Positions 34,807 to 44,206 of a DNA stretch of 64,000 nt are shown here, one piece after another (the first letter of the stretch is position 1; every line of letters begins with the position of its first letter). Location of the stretch: positions 248,001-312,000 of the forward strand of contig NZ_JACNMU010000006.1 in assembly GCF_014901205.1 (NCBI RefSeq), read 5' to 3'. The stretch comes from Meridianimarinicoccus sp. MJW13. Lineage in GTDB: Bacteria > Pseudomonadota > Alphaproteobacteria > Rhodobacterales > Rhodobacteraceae. The position numbers and the translations under genes were made by a program. The notes beneath the pieces were generated by a model. That model had not been told where the DNA came from and did no database searches. It saw nothing but the letters and a program-made list of their open reading frames with translations.

Positions 34807-36183
34807 TCACGCCGCCAGTTCCGCCCGTTTCCAGTCCCCTTTCAGCAGCCGCCTGTGGAACGCCGGGAACTTGACCAGTTCCTCCAACAACAGGATCGAC
34901 AGCACCCAGAAGACAGGCACCTGAAAATACAGGACCGCGATCGCCGTGGCCGGGACGCGGAACAGCCATTGTGACCAGATGAAAACATGCATGACATAGA
35001 TCGTGTCGCCACTGGCCCGCAGCGTGTTGCCGCAAATGGCGTTCGAACATTTGGGAAACGGCAGGATCACCAGGATCGGCAGGAAGCTCAGCAAATAGGC
35101 GCGGGTCTCGACGCTCAGATCTGCATAGATCACGCCCGCCGACAGACACACGCCACTGTAGACCAGTGCAACGCAGGCCGCCGCCACGAAGGCGCCGCGC
35201 CAGGCGCTGCCAAGGAACCGGTCCAGCACCGCCTCGGGCTGCCGTTGACCCAGAAGCTGGGCCACGATGATGCCCGACGCCTGCGCCCATTGCATCCCGA
35301 TGGTGCCCGCAACCATGATCCACGGCGCGATGATCGTCATGGCCGCGAATTCGTTCAGGCTCATCCTGGCGTAGATCAGGGTGCAGAACTGGGCGGCGAA
35401 AGTCGCGCTGAAGAAGGTCGCGGCGATGGGCAGGGAAAAGGCAAGGTGTCGTTTGATTGTTGCGTTGAGTGTTCCATTGCGCCAACCGACGACGTGGCGC
35501 AGCGGACCATCAAGGCGGACCAGCCGCCAGACCAGGAACCCGACCTGCACGCACACCGCGATGGCGCTGCCCATCGCCGCCCCAGTCACGCCGAACGCCG
35601 GCAGGCCGAAAAGGCCGTGGATCAGCACGATGCTGGCCGCCACATTGATGGGAAGAGACAGGCAGAAGCTGTAGAGTGGCAGCTTGGTCCGGCCACAGCC
35701 ATTGAAGAAGCTCGACAGGCACTGCCCCACCGCCTCCCCCAGGATGACCAGCGAGAAGACCGCGAGATAGTTGATCGCCAACCCGGCCACCTCGGCCGTG
35801 GGGGCCATTGCGTCAAGGAGCCTGCCCCCGAACAGCGAGATCACCAGCAAGCCAATGCTGCCGACCGCAAGGCTGATCGCCATGCCCGCAACCAGCACCG
35901 ATTTCAGGAATACGGGATCATTGGTGCCATAGGCCTGAGCCGTGCGGATCTGCATCGCGTTCGAAAACGCCAGGATCCCGCCCAGCACGAACCCCGCGAT
36001 TGCGGCGGCCAGCCCCATGGCGGCCAGTGCGGTTTCGCCAAGGGACGACACCAGATAGGCGTCGATCACCACCGTCCCGTGCAGGATGATGGCTTTCAGC
36101 GTCATCGGCCAGGCCAGATGGAAGACATTGCGCGCCCCAAAGCCCGGGATCGTCGACGTGTCATGCGTGGATTTGGGTGTCAT
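34807..36183 (-). CDS. MATE family efflux transporter
   Basis: This 458-residue membrane protein has the twelve-helix MATE layout. It begins with HLAWPMTLKAIILHGTVVID, the usual first helix region, and shows two homologous halves, the second starting at about residue 240 (LPIAATFFSATFAAQF). MATE proteins export cationic or planar compounds using ion gradients. It lies 84 bases downstream of the FCD-GntR gene on the same strand and may be cotranscribed with it. A role in exporting a toxic uronate intermediate is possible but not supported by sequence. Confidence 0.88.
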   Translation of the reverse strand: MTPKSTHDTSTIPGFGARNVFHLAWPMTLKAIILHGTVVIDAYLVSSLGETALAAMGLAAAIAGFVLGGILAFSNAMQIRTAQAYGTNDPVFLKSVLVAGMAISLAVGSIGLLVISLFGGRLLDAMAPTAEVAGLAINYLAVFSLVILGEAVGQCLSSFFNGCGRTKLPLYSFCLSLPINVAASIVLIHGLFGLPAFGVTGAAMGSAIAVCVQVGFLVWRLVRLDGPLRHVVGWRNGTLNATIKRHLAFSLPIAATFFSATFAAQFCTLIYARMSLNEFAAMTIIAPWIMVAGTIGMQWAQASGIIVAQLLGQRQPEAVLDRFLGSAWRGAFVAAACVALVYSGVCLSAGVIYADLSVETRAYLLSFLPILVILPFPKCSNAICGNTLRASGDTIYVMHVFIWSQWLFRVPATAIAVLYFQVPVFWVLSILLLEELVKFPAFHRRLLKGDWKRAELAA

Positions 36184-36267
36184 GAATGTCCATCACTGGC
36201 AGGCCCGTTGGGGAACTCCCCCACGGACGCCTTGCCGAGTTCGCGGCCCACTGGGGCCGACGCGTGA

Positions 36268-36960
36268 TTACTCGTCCACAGGTTCGAAGTAGTTGGCGTT
36301 GGTTTCGGTGATCCGGCGGATGGTGTCATCCAGCCGCGACAGGTGCAGTACCCCTGCCTCGATCGCCCGCGCGGCGTCATGGGCTTTGACGGCCTCGGCA
36401 ATGGCGCGATGGTCCGCCACCAGTTCGGGCATGCGATCCTCTTTCGACAGGCTCAACATGCAAAGACGGTCGACTTTGGCCTTCTCTAGAAGGATCACGT
36501 CGAACACGAAATCTGCCTTGGCGATGTTGCACAGCTTGCGGTGAAACTCGTAGTCGAGCGCACCGAAGCTTTCGACGTCGCGCTTCTCGATGGCGACCTC
36601 CTGTTCGGCCAGCGCTGCGTCCAGTTCGGCCGCGTTGATGGCGTTGCAATACTCCGACGCGCGCCGCAGCACCTCCTTCTCGACCGAGGCCCTGACGAAG
36701 CGGGATTTTTCGATCTCGCGCATGGAAAAACGCTTCACTTCGGTGGCGCGCTGCGGACGGATCAGCAACAGATCAAGGTTCGCCAGACGACTGAAGGCAT
36801 CGCGCACGGGCTGCCGCGAGACACCGAATTGTGCCGCGATATCCGCCTCGGAAATCTTGTCGCCGGGCCGCAGCTGCAACGACAGGATCTCGTCGTGCAG
36901 ATAGTCGAAAATATCGTCGACGCTGGTCCGCCGAACGCCAAGCTGGGTTGCCTGAGCCAT
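36268..36960 (-). CDS. GntR-family regulator, FCD type
   Basis: This 230-residue regulator has a winged helix (GDKISEADIAAQFGVSRQPVR, about residues 33-53) and an all-helical FCD ligand domain with the metal-binding histidines in YEFHRKLCN, DHRAI and LHLSR. FCD regulators usually answer to sugar acids. The start at 36960 (MAQATQ) is preferred over 37002 because AGGAAGG lies about 8 bases upstream. Two operator copies sit in its own divergent promoter region at 37036-37069, and further copies precede the TRAP and Gfo/Idh operons. It probably represses the whole uronate regulon and itself. Confidence 0.92.
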   Translation of the reverse strand: MAQATQLGVRRTSVDDIFDYLHDEILSLQLRPGDKISEADIAAQFGVSRQPVRDAFSRLANLDLLLIRPQRATEVKRFSMREIEKSRFVRASVEKEVLRRASEYCNAINAAELDAALAEQEVAIEKRDVESFGALDYEFHRKLCNIAKADFVFDVILLEKAKVDRLCMLSLSKEDRMPELVADHRAIAEAVKAHDAARAIEAGVLHLSRLDDTIRRITETNANYFEPVDE

Positions 36961-37035
36961 GGTGTCCACCTTCCTGAAACTCGTCTCTCTGCCACGGTTC
37001 ATTCGCGGCTTTCTGAATGATCTACAGCAATTCGA

Positions 37036-37069
37036 ACTAGTATACCAGCATAATTACTAGTATACCAGT
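37036..37069. promoter_or_regulatory. Tandem FCD-GntR operators
   Basis: ACTAGTATACCAGC (37036-37049) and ACTAGTATACCAGT (37056-37069) are 13 of 14 identical and their starts are 20 bases apart, two helical turns, so two dimers could bind the same DNA face. The core is near-palindromic. The pair lies between the regulator gene and the sugar ABC operon and could control both directions. Confidence 0.75.
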
Positions 37070-37142
37070 TTTCACCGAGCGCCGAATCAAGCGCGTGACC
37101 GCGTTGTGTCACGGGAGAAGGCGCAGATAGTGGGGAGGGAAC

Positions 37143-38246
37143 ATGTCCGGCGTCAGTCTTAAGGGCATCATAAAGGCCTACGGTGCGGTTCAGGTGGTCC
37201 ACGGGATCGACCTGGAAGTTCAGGAAAAGGAATTCGTCGTCCTTGTCGGCCCATCGGGCTGCGGCAAGTCGACAACGCTGCGCATGATCGCAGGGCTCGA
37301 AGAGATCTCGGACGGGGAACTGACAATCGACGGTCGCTTCGTGAACCGGGTTGCCCCCAAGGATCGCGACGTGGCGATGGTGTTCCAGAACTACGCGCTT
37401 TATCCCCATCTGAACGTGGCGGACAACATCGCCTTCGGGCTGCGCATCCGCAAGGAAAGCAAGGAAACCATCGCCTCTTCGGTGGACGAGGTCGGGGAAA
37501 TCCTTGGCCTGACCCCCTATCTGGATCGCCGCCCGGCCGACCTGTCCGGCGGCCAGCGTCAGCGTGTTGCCATGGGGCGTGCCATCGTCCGGCGGCCCAA
37601 GGTCTTCCTGTTCGACGAGCCGCTGTCCAACCTTGATGCCAAGCTGCGCACCCAGATGCGCGCCGAAATCAAGCGGTTGCACAAGCGGCTGGGCGTGACC
37701 TCGATCTATGTGACCCACGACCAGGTCGAAGCCATGACACTCGCCGACCGGATCGTTGTCATGCATGACGGGCGCATCGAACAGGTCGGCACGCCGATGG
37801 ACCTGTTCCTGAATCCGGCCAACACCTTCGTCGCCTCCTTCCTTGGCTCGCCGCCGATGAACATGGTCAAGGCCACGATTGTGGCCGGGGATCAGGGGCC
37901 CGTCGCCGAGTTCGACGGCCAAAGCCTGCCGCTGGCGCAAATTCCCGCGCTTCAGAATTCGGTGGGCAAGGCCGTGACCCTGGGCATTCGCCCCGAGTTC
38001 GTGACCGTCGCAGCATCCGGCACGCCCGGCTGCGTCAATGTCGATGTGGACCTGGTAGAGACCCTCGGCTCGGAGGCGCTGATTCACGCCAGCCTGCAGG
38101 GCGACCCCTTTGTCATCCGGACCGAGACCCTGGGCCACCTGGGCATGCTGGGCGACATTTCCGGCTTCACCATCGAACCGGACCTGATCCGCGTCTTTGA
38201 CGCCGAAAGCGGCGCGGCGCTGCCTGGTCAGGGGACGAAGACATGA
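37143..38246 (+). CDS. Sugar ABC transporter ATP-binding protein (AlgS/UgpC-like)
   Basis: This 367-residue ATPase is of the MalK/UgpC group. Walker A GPSGCGKST is at residues 36-44, the signature LSGGQRQRV near 137 and Walker B KVFLFDEPLSNLD follow. A C-terminal TOBE/OB domain (from about residue 235) contains LGIRPEF. It starts seven bases after GGGAGG and overlaps the first permease by four bases. By its neighbours it is the AlgS counterpart of an oligoalginate importer. Confidence 0.94.
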   Translation: MSGVSLKGIIKAYGAVQVVHGIDLEVQEKEFVVLVGPSGCGKSTTLRMIAGLEEISDGELTIDGRFVNRVAPKDRDVAMVFQNYALYPHLNVADNIAFGLRIRKESKETIASSVDEVGEILGLTPYLDRRPADLSGGQRQRVAMGRAIVRRPKVFLFDEPLSNLDAKLRTQMRAEIKRLHKRLGVTSIYVTHDQVEAMTLADRIVVMHDGRIEQVGTPMDLFLNPANTFVASFLGSPPMNMVKATIVAGDQGPVAEFDGQSLPLAQIPALQNSVGKAVTLGIRPEFVTVAASGTPGCVNVDVDLVETLGSEALIHASLQGDPFVIRTETLGHLGMLGDISGFTIEPDLIRVFDAESGAALPGQGTKT

Positions 38247-39238
38247 GCAGCGATCCGAATTTCACCGGCCCGCGCACCGAGGGTCTCGTCACCGAGGCCA
38301 AAGAGGCGCTGCGCCGCCGCAAGCCCGGCCGCATCGAACGCGTGGGCGATCATCTGAAGCGAGAATGGCAGCTCTACCTGTTGCTGATCCCGACAATCTT
38401 GTGGCTGCTGGTCTTCCTCTACAAGCCGATGTACGGGCTGCAGATCGCCTTCAAGGACTACAGCGTCTTCCGCGGCCTCGCAGCCAGCCCCTGGGTCGGC
38501 TTCGAACACTTCCAGACCCTTTTCGGGAACGACCAGTTCCTGCGGGCCCTGCGCAACACCATCTACATCAGCATGCTGAGCCTGATCTTCGGCTTTCCCA
38601 TGCCGATCATCCTGGCGGTGATGTTCAACGAAATCCTGCACCAGACCTTCAAGAAGACGGCGCAGACCATCGTCTACCTGCCGCACTTCATCAGTTCGGT
38701 GATCATCGCGGGCATCGTCATCACCGCCTTCTCGCCCTCGGCGGGGATCGTGAACACGGTGATGGGATGGTTCGGGCTGGAACCGATCTACTTCCTGACC
38801 AAATCCGAATGGTTCCGTCCGATCTTTGTCGGCACCTCGATCTGGCAAGAAGCCGGGTTCCAATCCATCGTCTACCTTGCCGCGATCGCGGGCATCTCTC
38901 CCACACTGTATGAATCCGCAGTCGTGGACGGCGCCAGCCGCTGGCAAATGGTCTGGAAGATCACCGTGCCATCGATCCTGCCGACCATCATCATCATGCT
39001 GATCATCCGCATCGGCAACATGCTGGAAGTCAGCTTCGAGATGATCATCCTGCTCTACCAGCCTGCGACCTACGAGACGGCGGATGTGGTGAACACCTTC
39101 ATATACCGGCAGGGCATCCAGGGAGGACAATACGATCTGGCCGGTGCCGCAGGACTGTTCAACGCCGTGGTCGCCTTCGTTCTGGTGATGACTGCAAACA
39201 CCATTTCCAAGCGCTATTCGCGCACGTCGCTGTGGTGA
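38243..39238 (+). CDS. Sugar ABC transporter permease 1 (LplB/AlgM1-like)
   Basis: This 331-residue inner-membrane permease has an extended cytoplasmic N-terminus, then helices beginning at LYLLLIPTILWLLVFLY (about residues 47-63). The segment MYGLQIAFKDYSVFRGL is characteristic of the LplB/YteP subgroup, which handles large uronide oligomers. The EAA loop is present as YESAVVDGASRWQMVWKITVP split near residues 223-243. It is the AlgM1 counterpart next to an AlgM2-like partner. Confidence 0.92.
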   Translation: MSSDPNFTGPRTEGLVTEAKEALRRRKPGRIERVGDHLKREWQLYLLLIPTILWLLVFLYKPMYGLQIAFKDYSVFRGLAASPWVGFEHFQTLFGNDQFLRALRNTIYISMLSLIFGFPMPIILAVMFNEILHQTFKKTAQTIVYLPHFISSVIIAGIVITAFSPSAGIVNTVMGWFGLEPIYFLTKSEWFRPIFVGTSIWQEAGFQSIVYLAAIAGISPTLYESAVVDGASRWQMVWKITVPSILPTIIIMLIIRIGNMLEVSFEMIILLYQPATYETADVVNTFIYRQGIQGGQYDLAGAAGLFNAVVAFVLVMTANTISKRYSRTSLW

Positions 39239-39251
39239 GGAGGCCAGACCA

Positions 39252-40133
39252 ATGCTGAACATGAACCTCTATTCGCGTGGCGACAAACTGTTCGTCGTCA
39301 CCAACATGGTCCTGATCGGACTGTTCACGATCTCGACGCTCTATCCGTTCATCTACATCGCGTCACTGTCGATGAGCACAGGCTTCGAAGCCCGCGCCGG
39401 CAATGTGACCCTGACCCCGGTCGGGTTCACGCTGGAAGCCTACAAGCAGGTGCTGAGCGAGCCGTTGTTCTGGAGTTCGTACAAGAACACCTTCATCTAC
39501 ACCATCGGCGGCACCCTGATGAGCCTCGCGTTCATCATCCCCGGCGCCTATGCCCTGTCGCGGCCGCAACTGTACGGTCGGCGGTTCTGGAACCTGATGG
39601 TGGCCTTCACCATGTGGTTCCACGCCGGGATGATCCCCTTCTTCCTGAACATGCGCGACCTGGGTCTGCTGGACAGCTACTTCGGGATCATCATTGGCTT
39701 CGCGGTCAACGGCTTCAACATCATCCTGCTGCGCAACTTCTTCGAAGGCATCCCGCAGAGCTTTGAAGAAGCCGCCCGGATGGATGGCGCCAACGAATTC
39801 CAGGTGCTGTGGAAGGTCTATGTGCCGCTGTCGAAACCGGCCATCGCAACCGTCGCGCTGTTCTGCATCGTGTCGCGCTGGAACGGCTTCTTCTGGGCCA
39901 TGGTGCTGCTGCAGGATGAAGAGAAAATTCCGCTGCAGGTCTATCTGCGCAAGGTCATCGCCGAACTGTCCGATGACGAGGAATTCGCAACATCGCTGCT
40001 GTCTGCCGCCTATTCGTTCGAAACGGTCAGCGCCGCGATCATCGTCTGCTCGATCATCCCGATCCTGCTGATCTACCCCTTCCTTCAGAAGTACTTCAGC
40101 AAGGGCATCCTGCTGGGTGGGGTGAAGGAATAA
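39252..40133 (+). CDS. Sugar ABC transporter permease 2 (LplC/AlgM2-like)
   Basis: This 293-residue permease is of the LplC/YtcP subgroup. Helices start with LFVVTNMVLIGLFTISTLYP, then YIASLSMSTGFEARAG, a subgroup landmark. The EAA loop EEAARMDGANEFQVLWKVYV is near residues 173-192. GGAGG lies nine bases before the ATG. With the LplB-like protein it forms the heterodimeric channel for the binding protein encoded next. Confidence 0.92.
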   Translation: MLNMNLYSRGDKLFVVTNMVLIGLFTISTLYPFIYIASLSMSTGFEARAGNVTLTPVGFTLEAYKQVLSEPLFWSSYKNTFIYTIGGTLMSLAFIIPGAYALSRPQLYGRRFWNLMVAFTMWFHAGMIPFFLNMRDLGLLDSYFGIIIGFAVNGFNIILLRNFFEGIPQSFEEAARMDGANEFQVLWKVYVPLSKPAIATVALFCIVSRWNGFFWAMVLLQDEEKIPLQVYLRKVIAELSDDEEFATSLLSAAYSFETVSAAIIVCSIIPILLIYPFLQKYFSKGILLGGVKE

Positions 40134-40163
40134 CCAGAAAACATCGCATTAAGGGAGGACTCC

Positions 40164-41729
40164 ATGCGAACGTTCAAACTGTCACTCGCCATCCTTGGCA
40201 CCACCGCCTTGACGGCACCGGTCTTCGCCGATGATCAATTGCCCATCGTCGACAAACCGCTGGAACTGACGATCCACATGCACTGGCCGCGTGCCCAGGG
40301 CTATGGGCCCGGTGGCGACACCAACACGCTCTACCCGGTCGAAGTGGTTGCGCGCGAGCGGACCAACATCCACCTCGTTGACGAAACCTCTGGCCGCAAC
40401 ACGACCGACAACAACGAGGCGATGAACCTGCTTCTGGCCAAAGGCGACCTGCCCGACATCGTTGGCGGCAACCTGATCCGGCAGCCGGTCAACCAGTACG
40501 GCCCCGAAGGCGCCTTCCTGCCGCTGAACGAGCTGGTGGATGAGCATGCGCCCAACATCAAGAAGTTCTGGGAAGAGCATCCGGGCCTGAAGGAAGCGAT
40601 CTCGGCCTATGACGGCAACTACTACTACATCCCCTACCTGCCGGATGGCAAATACGGTCGCGCTTGGTTCATCCGTCAAGACTGGCTAGATGCGCTTGGT
40701 CTTCAGCAACCGCAGAATGTCGATGAACTCTACGACGTCATGGTGGCCTTCCGCGATCAGGACCCGAACGGCAACGGTGAAAAGGACGAAGTTCCGTATT
40801 TTGCCCGCGACTGGGAAGAAGTGAACCGTCTGCTGACGCTGTGGGATGCCCGTTCGTCCGGGTCGGACATATACCATGACTTTTACGTCACCGATGACGG
40901 CCAGATCGCGCACCCCTATGCGCAGGACGCTTATCGCGAGGGGATTGCGAACATCGCGAAATGGTACGAAGAAGGCCTGATCGACGCCGAGATCTTCACT
41001 CGCGGATCGTCCTCACGCGACTTCCTGCTGGGCGAGAACCTGGGCGGCGTGACCCATGACTGGTTCGCATCGACCAGCGGCTACAACGCAGCACTGGCCG
41101 ACAAGATCGAAGGCTTCAACTTCATCCCGTTCCTGCCGCCGGCATCGGTGGGTGGGGTGCGGATGGAAGAGCACCGCCGTATTCCGATCAAGCCGGACGG
41201 CTGGGCAATTTCCTACACCAACGAGCACCCGGTCGAGACCATCAAGTATTTCGACTTCTGGTTCTCCGAGGAAGGCGCGCTGCTGGCCAACTTCGGTGTC
41301 GAAGGCAAGACCTGGGACATGGTGGATGGCGAGCCGATCTACAAACCCGAAGTGCTGAACTCCGCCACGCCGGTGAACAGCCAGATGTATCTGGAAGGGG
41401 CGCAGGTCTATCGCGGCTACCCGCAGGACTACCGCTATGAATGGCAGTGGACCTCGCCGGCGGCCCGCGAAGGCATCGAGCTTTACGATACCGAAGACCT
41501 GCTGGTCGACCAGTTCCTGGGCGTTGCCTTCAACAAGGATGAACAGGCGGTCTACGACAAGTACTGGCCGTCGATCCGGACTTACATGCTGGAGCGCAAC
41601 CAGGCGTGGATCCTTGGCAGCGGCGACGTCAATGCGGATTGGGATGCCTACATCTCGACCCTCGAAAAGCTGGGCTACCAGAAGGTTCTGGACGTCATGA
41701 ACTCGGCCTATGCACGCCAGTACGGCTGA
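40164..41729 (+). CDS. Oligosaccharide-binding protein, AlgQ/LplA-like
   Basis: This 521-residue periplasmic receptor has a signal peptide ending VFADD near residue 23. The size matches AlgQ1/AlgQ2 of Sphingomonas A1, which bind alginate oligomers. A calcium loop of EF-hand type, DPNGNGEKDE at residues 200-209, has Asp/Asn/Asn/Asp/Glu at the positions known as calcium ligands in AlgQ2 (about 179-188 of the mature protein), almost the same location. Aromatic and basic residues are frequent, as needed for acidic sugars. A strong hairpin follows the stop. Alginate oligomers are the best candidate ligand because a PL15-type lyase is encoded next. Confidence 0.9.
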   Translation: MRTFKLSLAILGTTALTAPVFADDQLPIVDKPLELTIHMHWPRAQGYGPGGDTNTLYPVEVVARERTNIHLVDETSGRNTTDNNEAMNLLLAKGDLPDIVGGNLIRQPVNQYGPEGAFLPLNELVDEHAPNIKKFWEEHPGLKEAISAYDGNYYYIPYLPDGKYGRAWFIRQDWLDALGLQQPQNVDELYDVMVAFRDQDPNGNGEKDEVPYFARDWEEVNRLLTLWDARSSGSDIYHDFYVTDDGQIAHPYAQDAYREGIANIAKWYEEGLIDAEIFTRGSSSRDFLLGENLGGVTHDWFASTSGYNAALADKIEGFNFIPFLPPASVGGVRMEEHRRIPIKPDGWAISYTNEHPVETIKYFDFWFSEEGALLANFGVEGKTWDMVDGEPIYKPEVLNSATPVNSQMYLEGAQVYRGYPQDYRYEWQWTSPAAREGIELYDTEDLLVDQFLGVAFNKDEQAVYDKYWPSIRTYMLERNQAWILGSGDVNADWDAYISTLEKLGYQKVLDVMNSAYARQYG

Positions 41730-41748
41730 TCTGTCCACCTGACATCGA

Positions 41749-41776
41749 CGCGTGGCCGGATTTGGCTGGCCACGCG
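41749..41776 (+). promoter_or_regulatory. Intercistronic hairpin after AlgQ-like gene
   Basis: CGCGTGGCC and GGCCACGCG form a perfect 9-bp stem with a ten-base loop, 19 bases after the binding-protein stop and 41 bases before the lyase start. There is no T-tract. As at the other binding-protein genes, partial termination or 3'-end protection is likely. Confidence 0.7.
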
Positions 41777-41817
41777 CACCCCCTCATTCAATCCTCTGAC
41801 ACGCAAGGACCTCTTCC

Positions 41818-44136
41818 ATGCTCGCCACCACGCATCCCAAGCTCGACGAACCCAAGGCGGGCCGGTTGACGATCCAATACGCCCCGACGTCGGACACAGA
41901 CGTTGCGGAAAATCCGCCGCGCTTTACATGGCTGCCGGTGATCGAGGACGAGGCGCACTACGTGCTGCGCATTTCGCAGGACGCAAAATTCCCCGCCAAG
42001 GAAACCCGGGTCTTTGCCAATATCCCGGTGAACTTCTTCACCCCCGATGTCGCCTTTGCGCCGGGAGAGTATCATTGGTCCTATGCGGTCTGCGACGCGG
42101 CCGGAAAGCCCGTCACCGGCTGGAGCACCACCCGCAGCTTCACGCTTGCCGAAGGCCTGCCCGAAACACCCCTGCCCGCGCGGGCCACGCGATTTGCGGC
42201 CTCCACCACCGCGCATCCGCGGCTCTGGATGACGCCGGAACGCCTGGTCGAGTTCCGCAAGGCCGTCGAGGCCGATCCGAACCATTGCACCTGGTCCACC
42301 TTCTATGAGGGGTCCGTCCTGCCGTGGATGGATCGCGAGGTGATGAAAGAGCCTGCGGGCTATCCCAACCACACGCGGACGGCCCCGGTCTGGCGTCAGA
42401 CCTATATCGACCTTCAGGAACTGTGGTACGCCATCCGGCACCTGGCCATCGGCGGCACGGTCACCAATGATGCCGCGATGCTGGACCGCGCCAAGGCATG
42501 GCTGCTGGAGGCCGCAAGCTGGGATCCCATGGGGGTCACCTCGCGCGCCTATACCGACGAATGGGCCTACCGCGTGAACAACGCGCTCGCCTGGGGCTAT
42601 GACTGGCTTTACGACCACATGGACGAAGACGAGCGCAAGATCGTACGCGCCGCCCTGCTGGAACGGACCCGCGACATTGCCGAACACGCGATCCTGAACG
42701 CCAAGATCCACCTGTTCCCCTATGACAGCCACGCGGTGCGCTCGGTCTCGCTGACGCTGGTGCCGGCCTGTATTGCGCTTCTGGGAGATGACGAGGATAA
42801 CGAGGCCCGCGCGTGGCTGGATTACTGCGTCGAGTTTCTGTTCACCGTCTACACCCCGTGGGGCGACAAGGATGGCGGCTGGGCCGAAGGCACGAACTAC
42901 TGGATGATGGGCATCGCCTATCTGATCGATGCCGCCAACCGTCTGAAATCCTTTTCCGGGATCGACATCTACAAGCGGCCCTTCTTCCAGAAGACCGGGG
43001 ATTTCCCGCTGTTCTGCAAGGCCCCGAACACGCGCCGCGCCACCTTTGGCGACGACAGCACGCAAGGCGACCTGCCCGCCATCAAGACCGGGCTGAACAT
43101 GCGCCAGTTTGCAGGCGTCACGGGCAACGGCGCCTACCAATGGTATTGCGACGAGAACCTGCGCCTGAACCCGGGCACCGAGATGGCCTTCTATAACTGG
43201 GGCTGGTGGGACACGCGCTTTGACGAGATGGTTTACCGCACGGATTTCCCCTTTGTCGAAGCCACCCCCCCCGAAAGCGGCATGCGTCATTTCGAAGGCA
43301 TCGGCTGGGTCGGGATTCAGCACGCGATGGACGATCCCGACCAGCATGTGCAGTTCGTGTTCAAGTCCAGCAAGTTCGGCTCGATCAGTCACAGCCACGG
43401 CGATCAGAACGCTTTCTGCATGGCTGCCTATGGCGAGGATCTGGCGATCCAGTCTGGTTATTACGTGGCCTTCAACTCGTCCATGCATCGCACCTGGCGG
43501 CGCCAGACGCGGTCCAAGAATGCCATCCTGATCAATGGCAAGGGCCAATACGCTGACAAGGACAAGGCCATGGCGATGGCCGCGACCGGCCGGATCATCA
43601 CCGCCGAGGAACGCGACGATCATATCTATATCAAGGGCGACGCGACCCCGGCCTATCGCACCCTGTCGCCCGAGGTGACGCTGGCCGAGCGCGAGGTCTA
43701 TTTCGTCCGCAACTCGTACTTCGTCATCGTCGACAGCGTCGATGCGGAGACGCCGGTCTCGGTCGACTGGCTGCTGCACGCCAACGCCCCCTACGATCTG
43801 GGCAAGACCTCGTTCCGCTACACCGGCGAACGCGCGGGCTTTTACGGCCAGGTCATCTGGTCCGAGGCTGGCAAGCCGCAACTGACGCAGGAAACCGGCT
43901 TTCCGGGCGTCAATCCGGCGGATTACGAAGGGCTGCCGGTCAGCACCTGCCTGCATGCGCAGTACCCCGAAGCCACCCGGCACCGCATCGCAACCTTGCT
44001 GGTGCCCTACAAGCTGAGCGCGCCGAAGCGGATCTTCCACTTCCTCGACGATCAGGGCTACGACGCCGACCTCTACTTCAGCGACCCGGAAGAAAACACC
44101 TTCCGCGTCGTGATGAAGAAATTCGCCAAGACCTGA
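41818..44136 (+). CDS. PL15-type exo-oligoalginate lyase
   Basis: This 772-residue heparinase-II/III-like lyase has an N-terminal beta domain, an (alpha/alpha)-barrel (about residues 130-400) and a C-terminal beta-sandwich domain. H305 in PYDSHAVRS, Y361 in EGTNYWM and H525 in SISHSHGDQ fall within six residues of His311, Tyr365 and His531, which I recall as the key residues of the Agrobacterium exo-alginate lyase Atu3025 (776 residues). No signal peptide is seen, so it should act in the cytoplasm on imported oligomers and release unsaturated monomers. Specificity for alginate over other uronides rests on this match and on the AlgQ-like importer. Confidence 0.87.
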   Translation: MLATTHPKLDEPKAGRLTIQYAPTSDTDVAENPPRFTWLPVIEDEAHYVLRISQDAKFPAKETRVFANIPVNFFTPDVAFAPGEYHWSYAVCDAAGKPVTGWSTTRSFTLAEGLPETPLPARATRFAASTTAHPRLWMTPERLVEFRKAVEADPNHCTWSTFYEGSVLPWMDREVMKEPAGYPNHTRTAPVWRQTYIDLQELWYAIRHLAIGGTVTNDAAMLDRAKAWLLEAASWDPMGVTSRAYTDEWAYRVNNALAWGYDWLYDHMDEDERKIVRAALLERTRDIAEHAILNAKIHLFPYDSHAVRSVSLTLVPACIALLGDDEDNEARAWLDYCVEFLFTVYTPWGDKDGGWAEGTNYWMMGIAYLIDAANRLKSFSGIDIYKRPFFQKTGDFPLFCKAPNTRRATFGDDSTQGDLPAIKTGLNMRQFAGVTGNGAYQWYCDENLRLNPGTEMAFYNWGWWDTRFDEMVYRTDFPFVEATPPESGMRHFEGIGWVGIQHAMDDPDQHVQFVFKSSKFGSISHSHGDQNAFCMAAYGEDLAIQSGYYVAFNSSMHRTWRRQTRSKNAILINGKGQYADKDKAMAMAATGRIITAEERDDHIYIKGDATPAYRTLSPEVTLAEREVYFVRNSYFVIVDSVDAETPVSVDWLLHANAPYDLGKTSFRYTGERAGFYGQVIWSEAGKPQLTQETGFPGVNPADYEGLPVSTCLHAQYPEATRHRIATLLVPYKLSAPKRIFHFLDDQGYDADLYFSDPEENTFRVVMKKFAKT

Positions 44137-44206
44137 CGCACCCCGAAACAGGGGCGCGCGGGCCACCACCCCCGCCCCACCGCAATGCACGACACGGAGA
44201 CCGACA

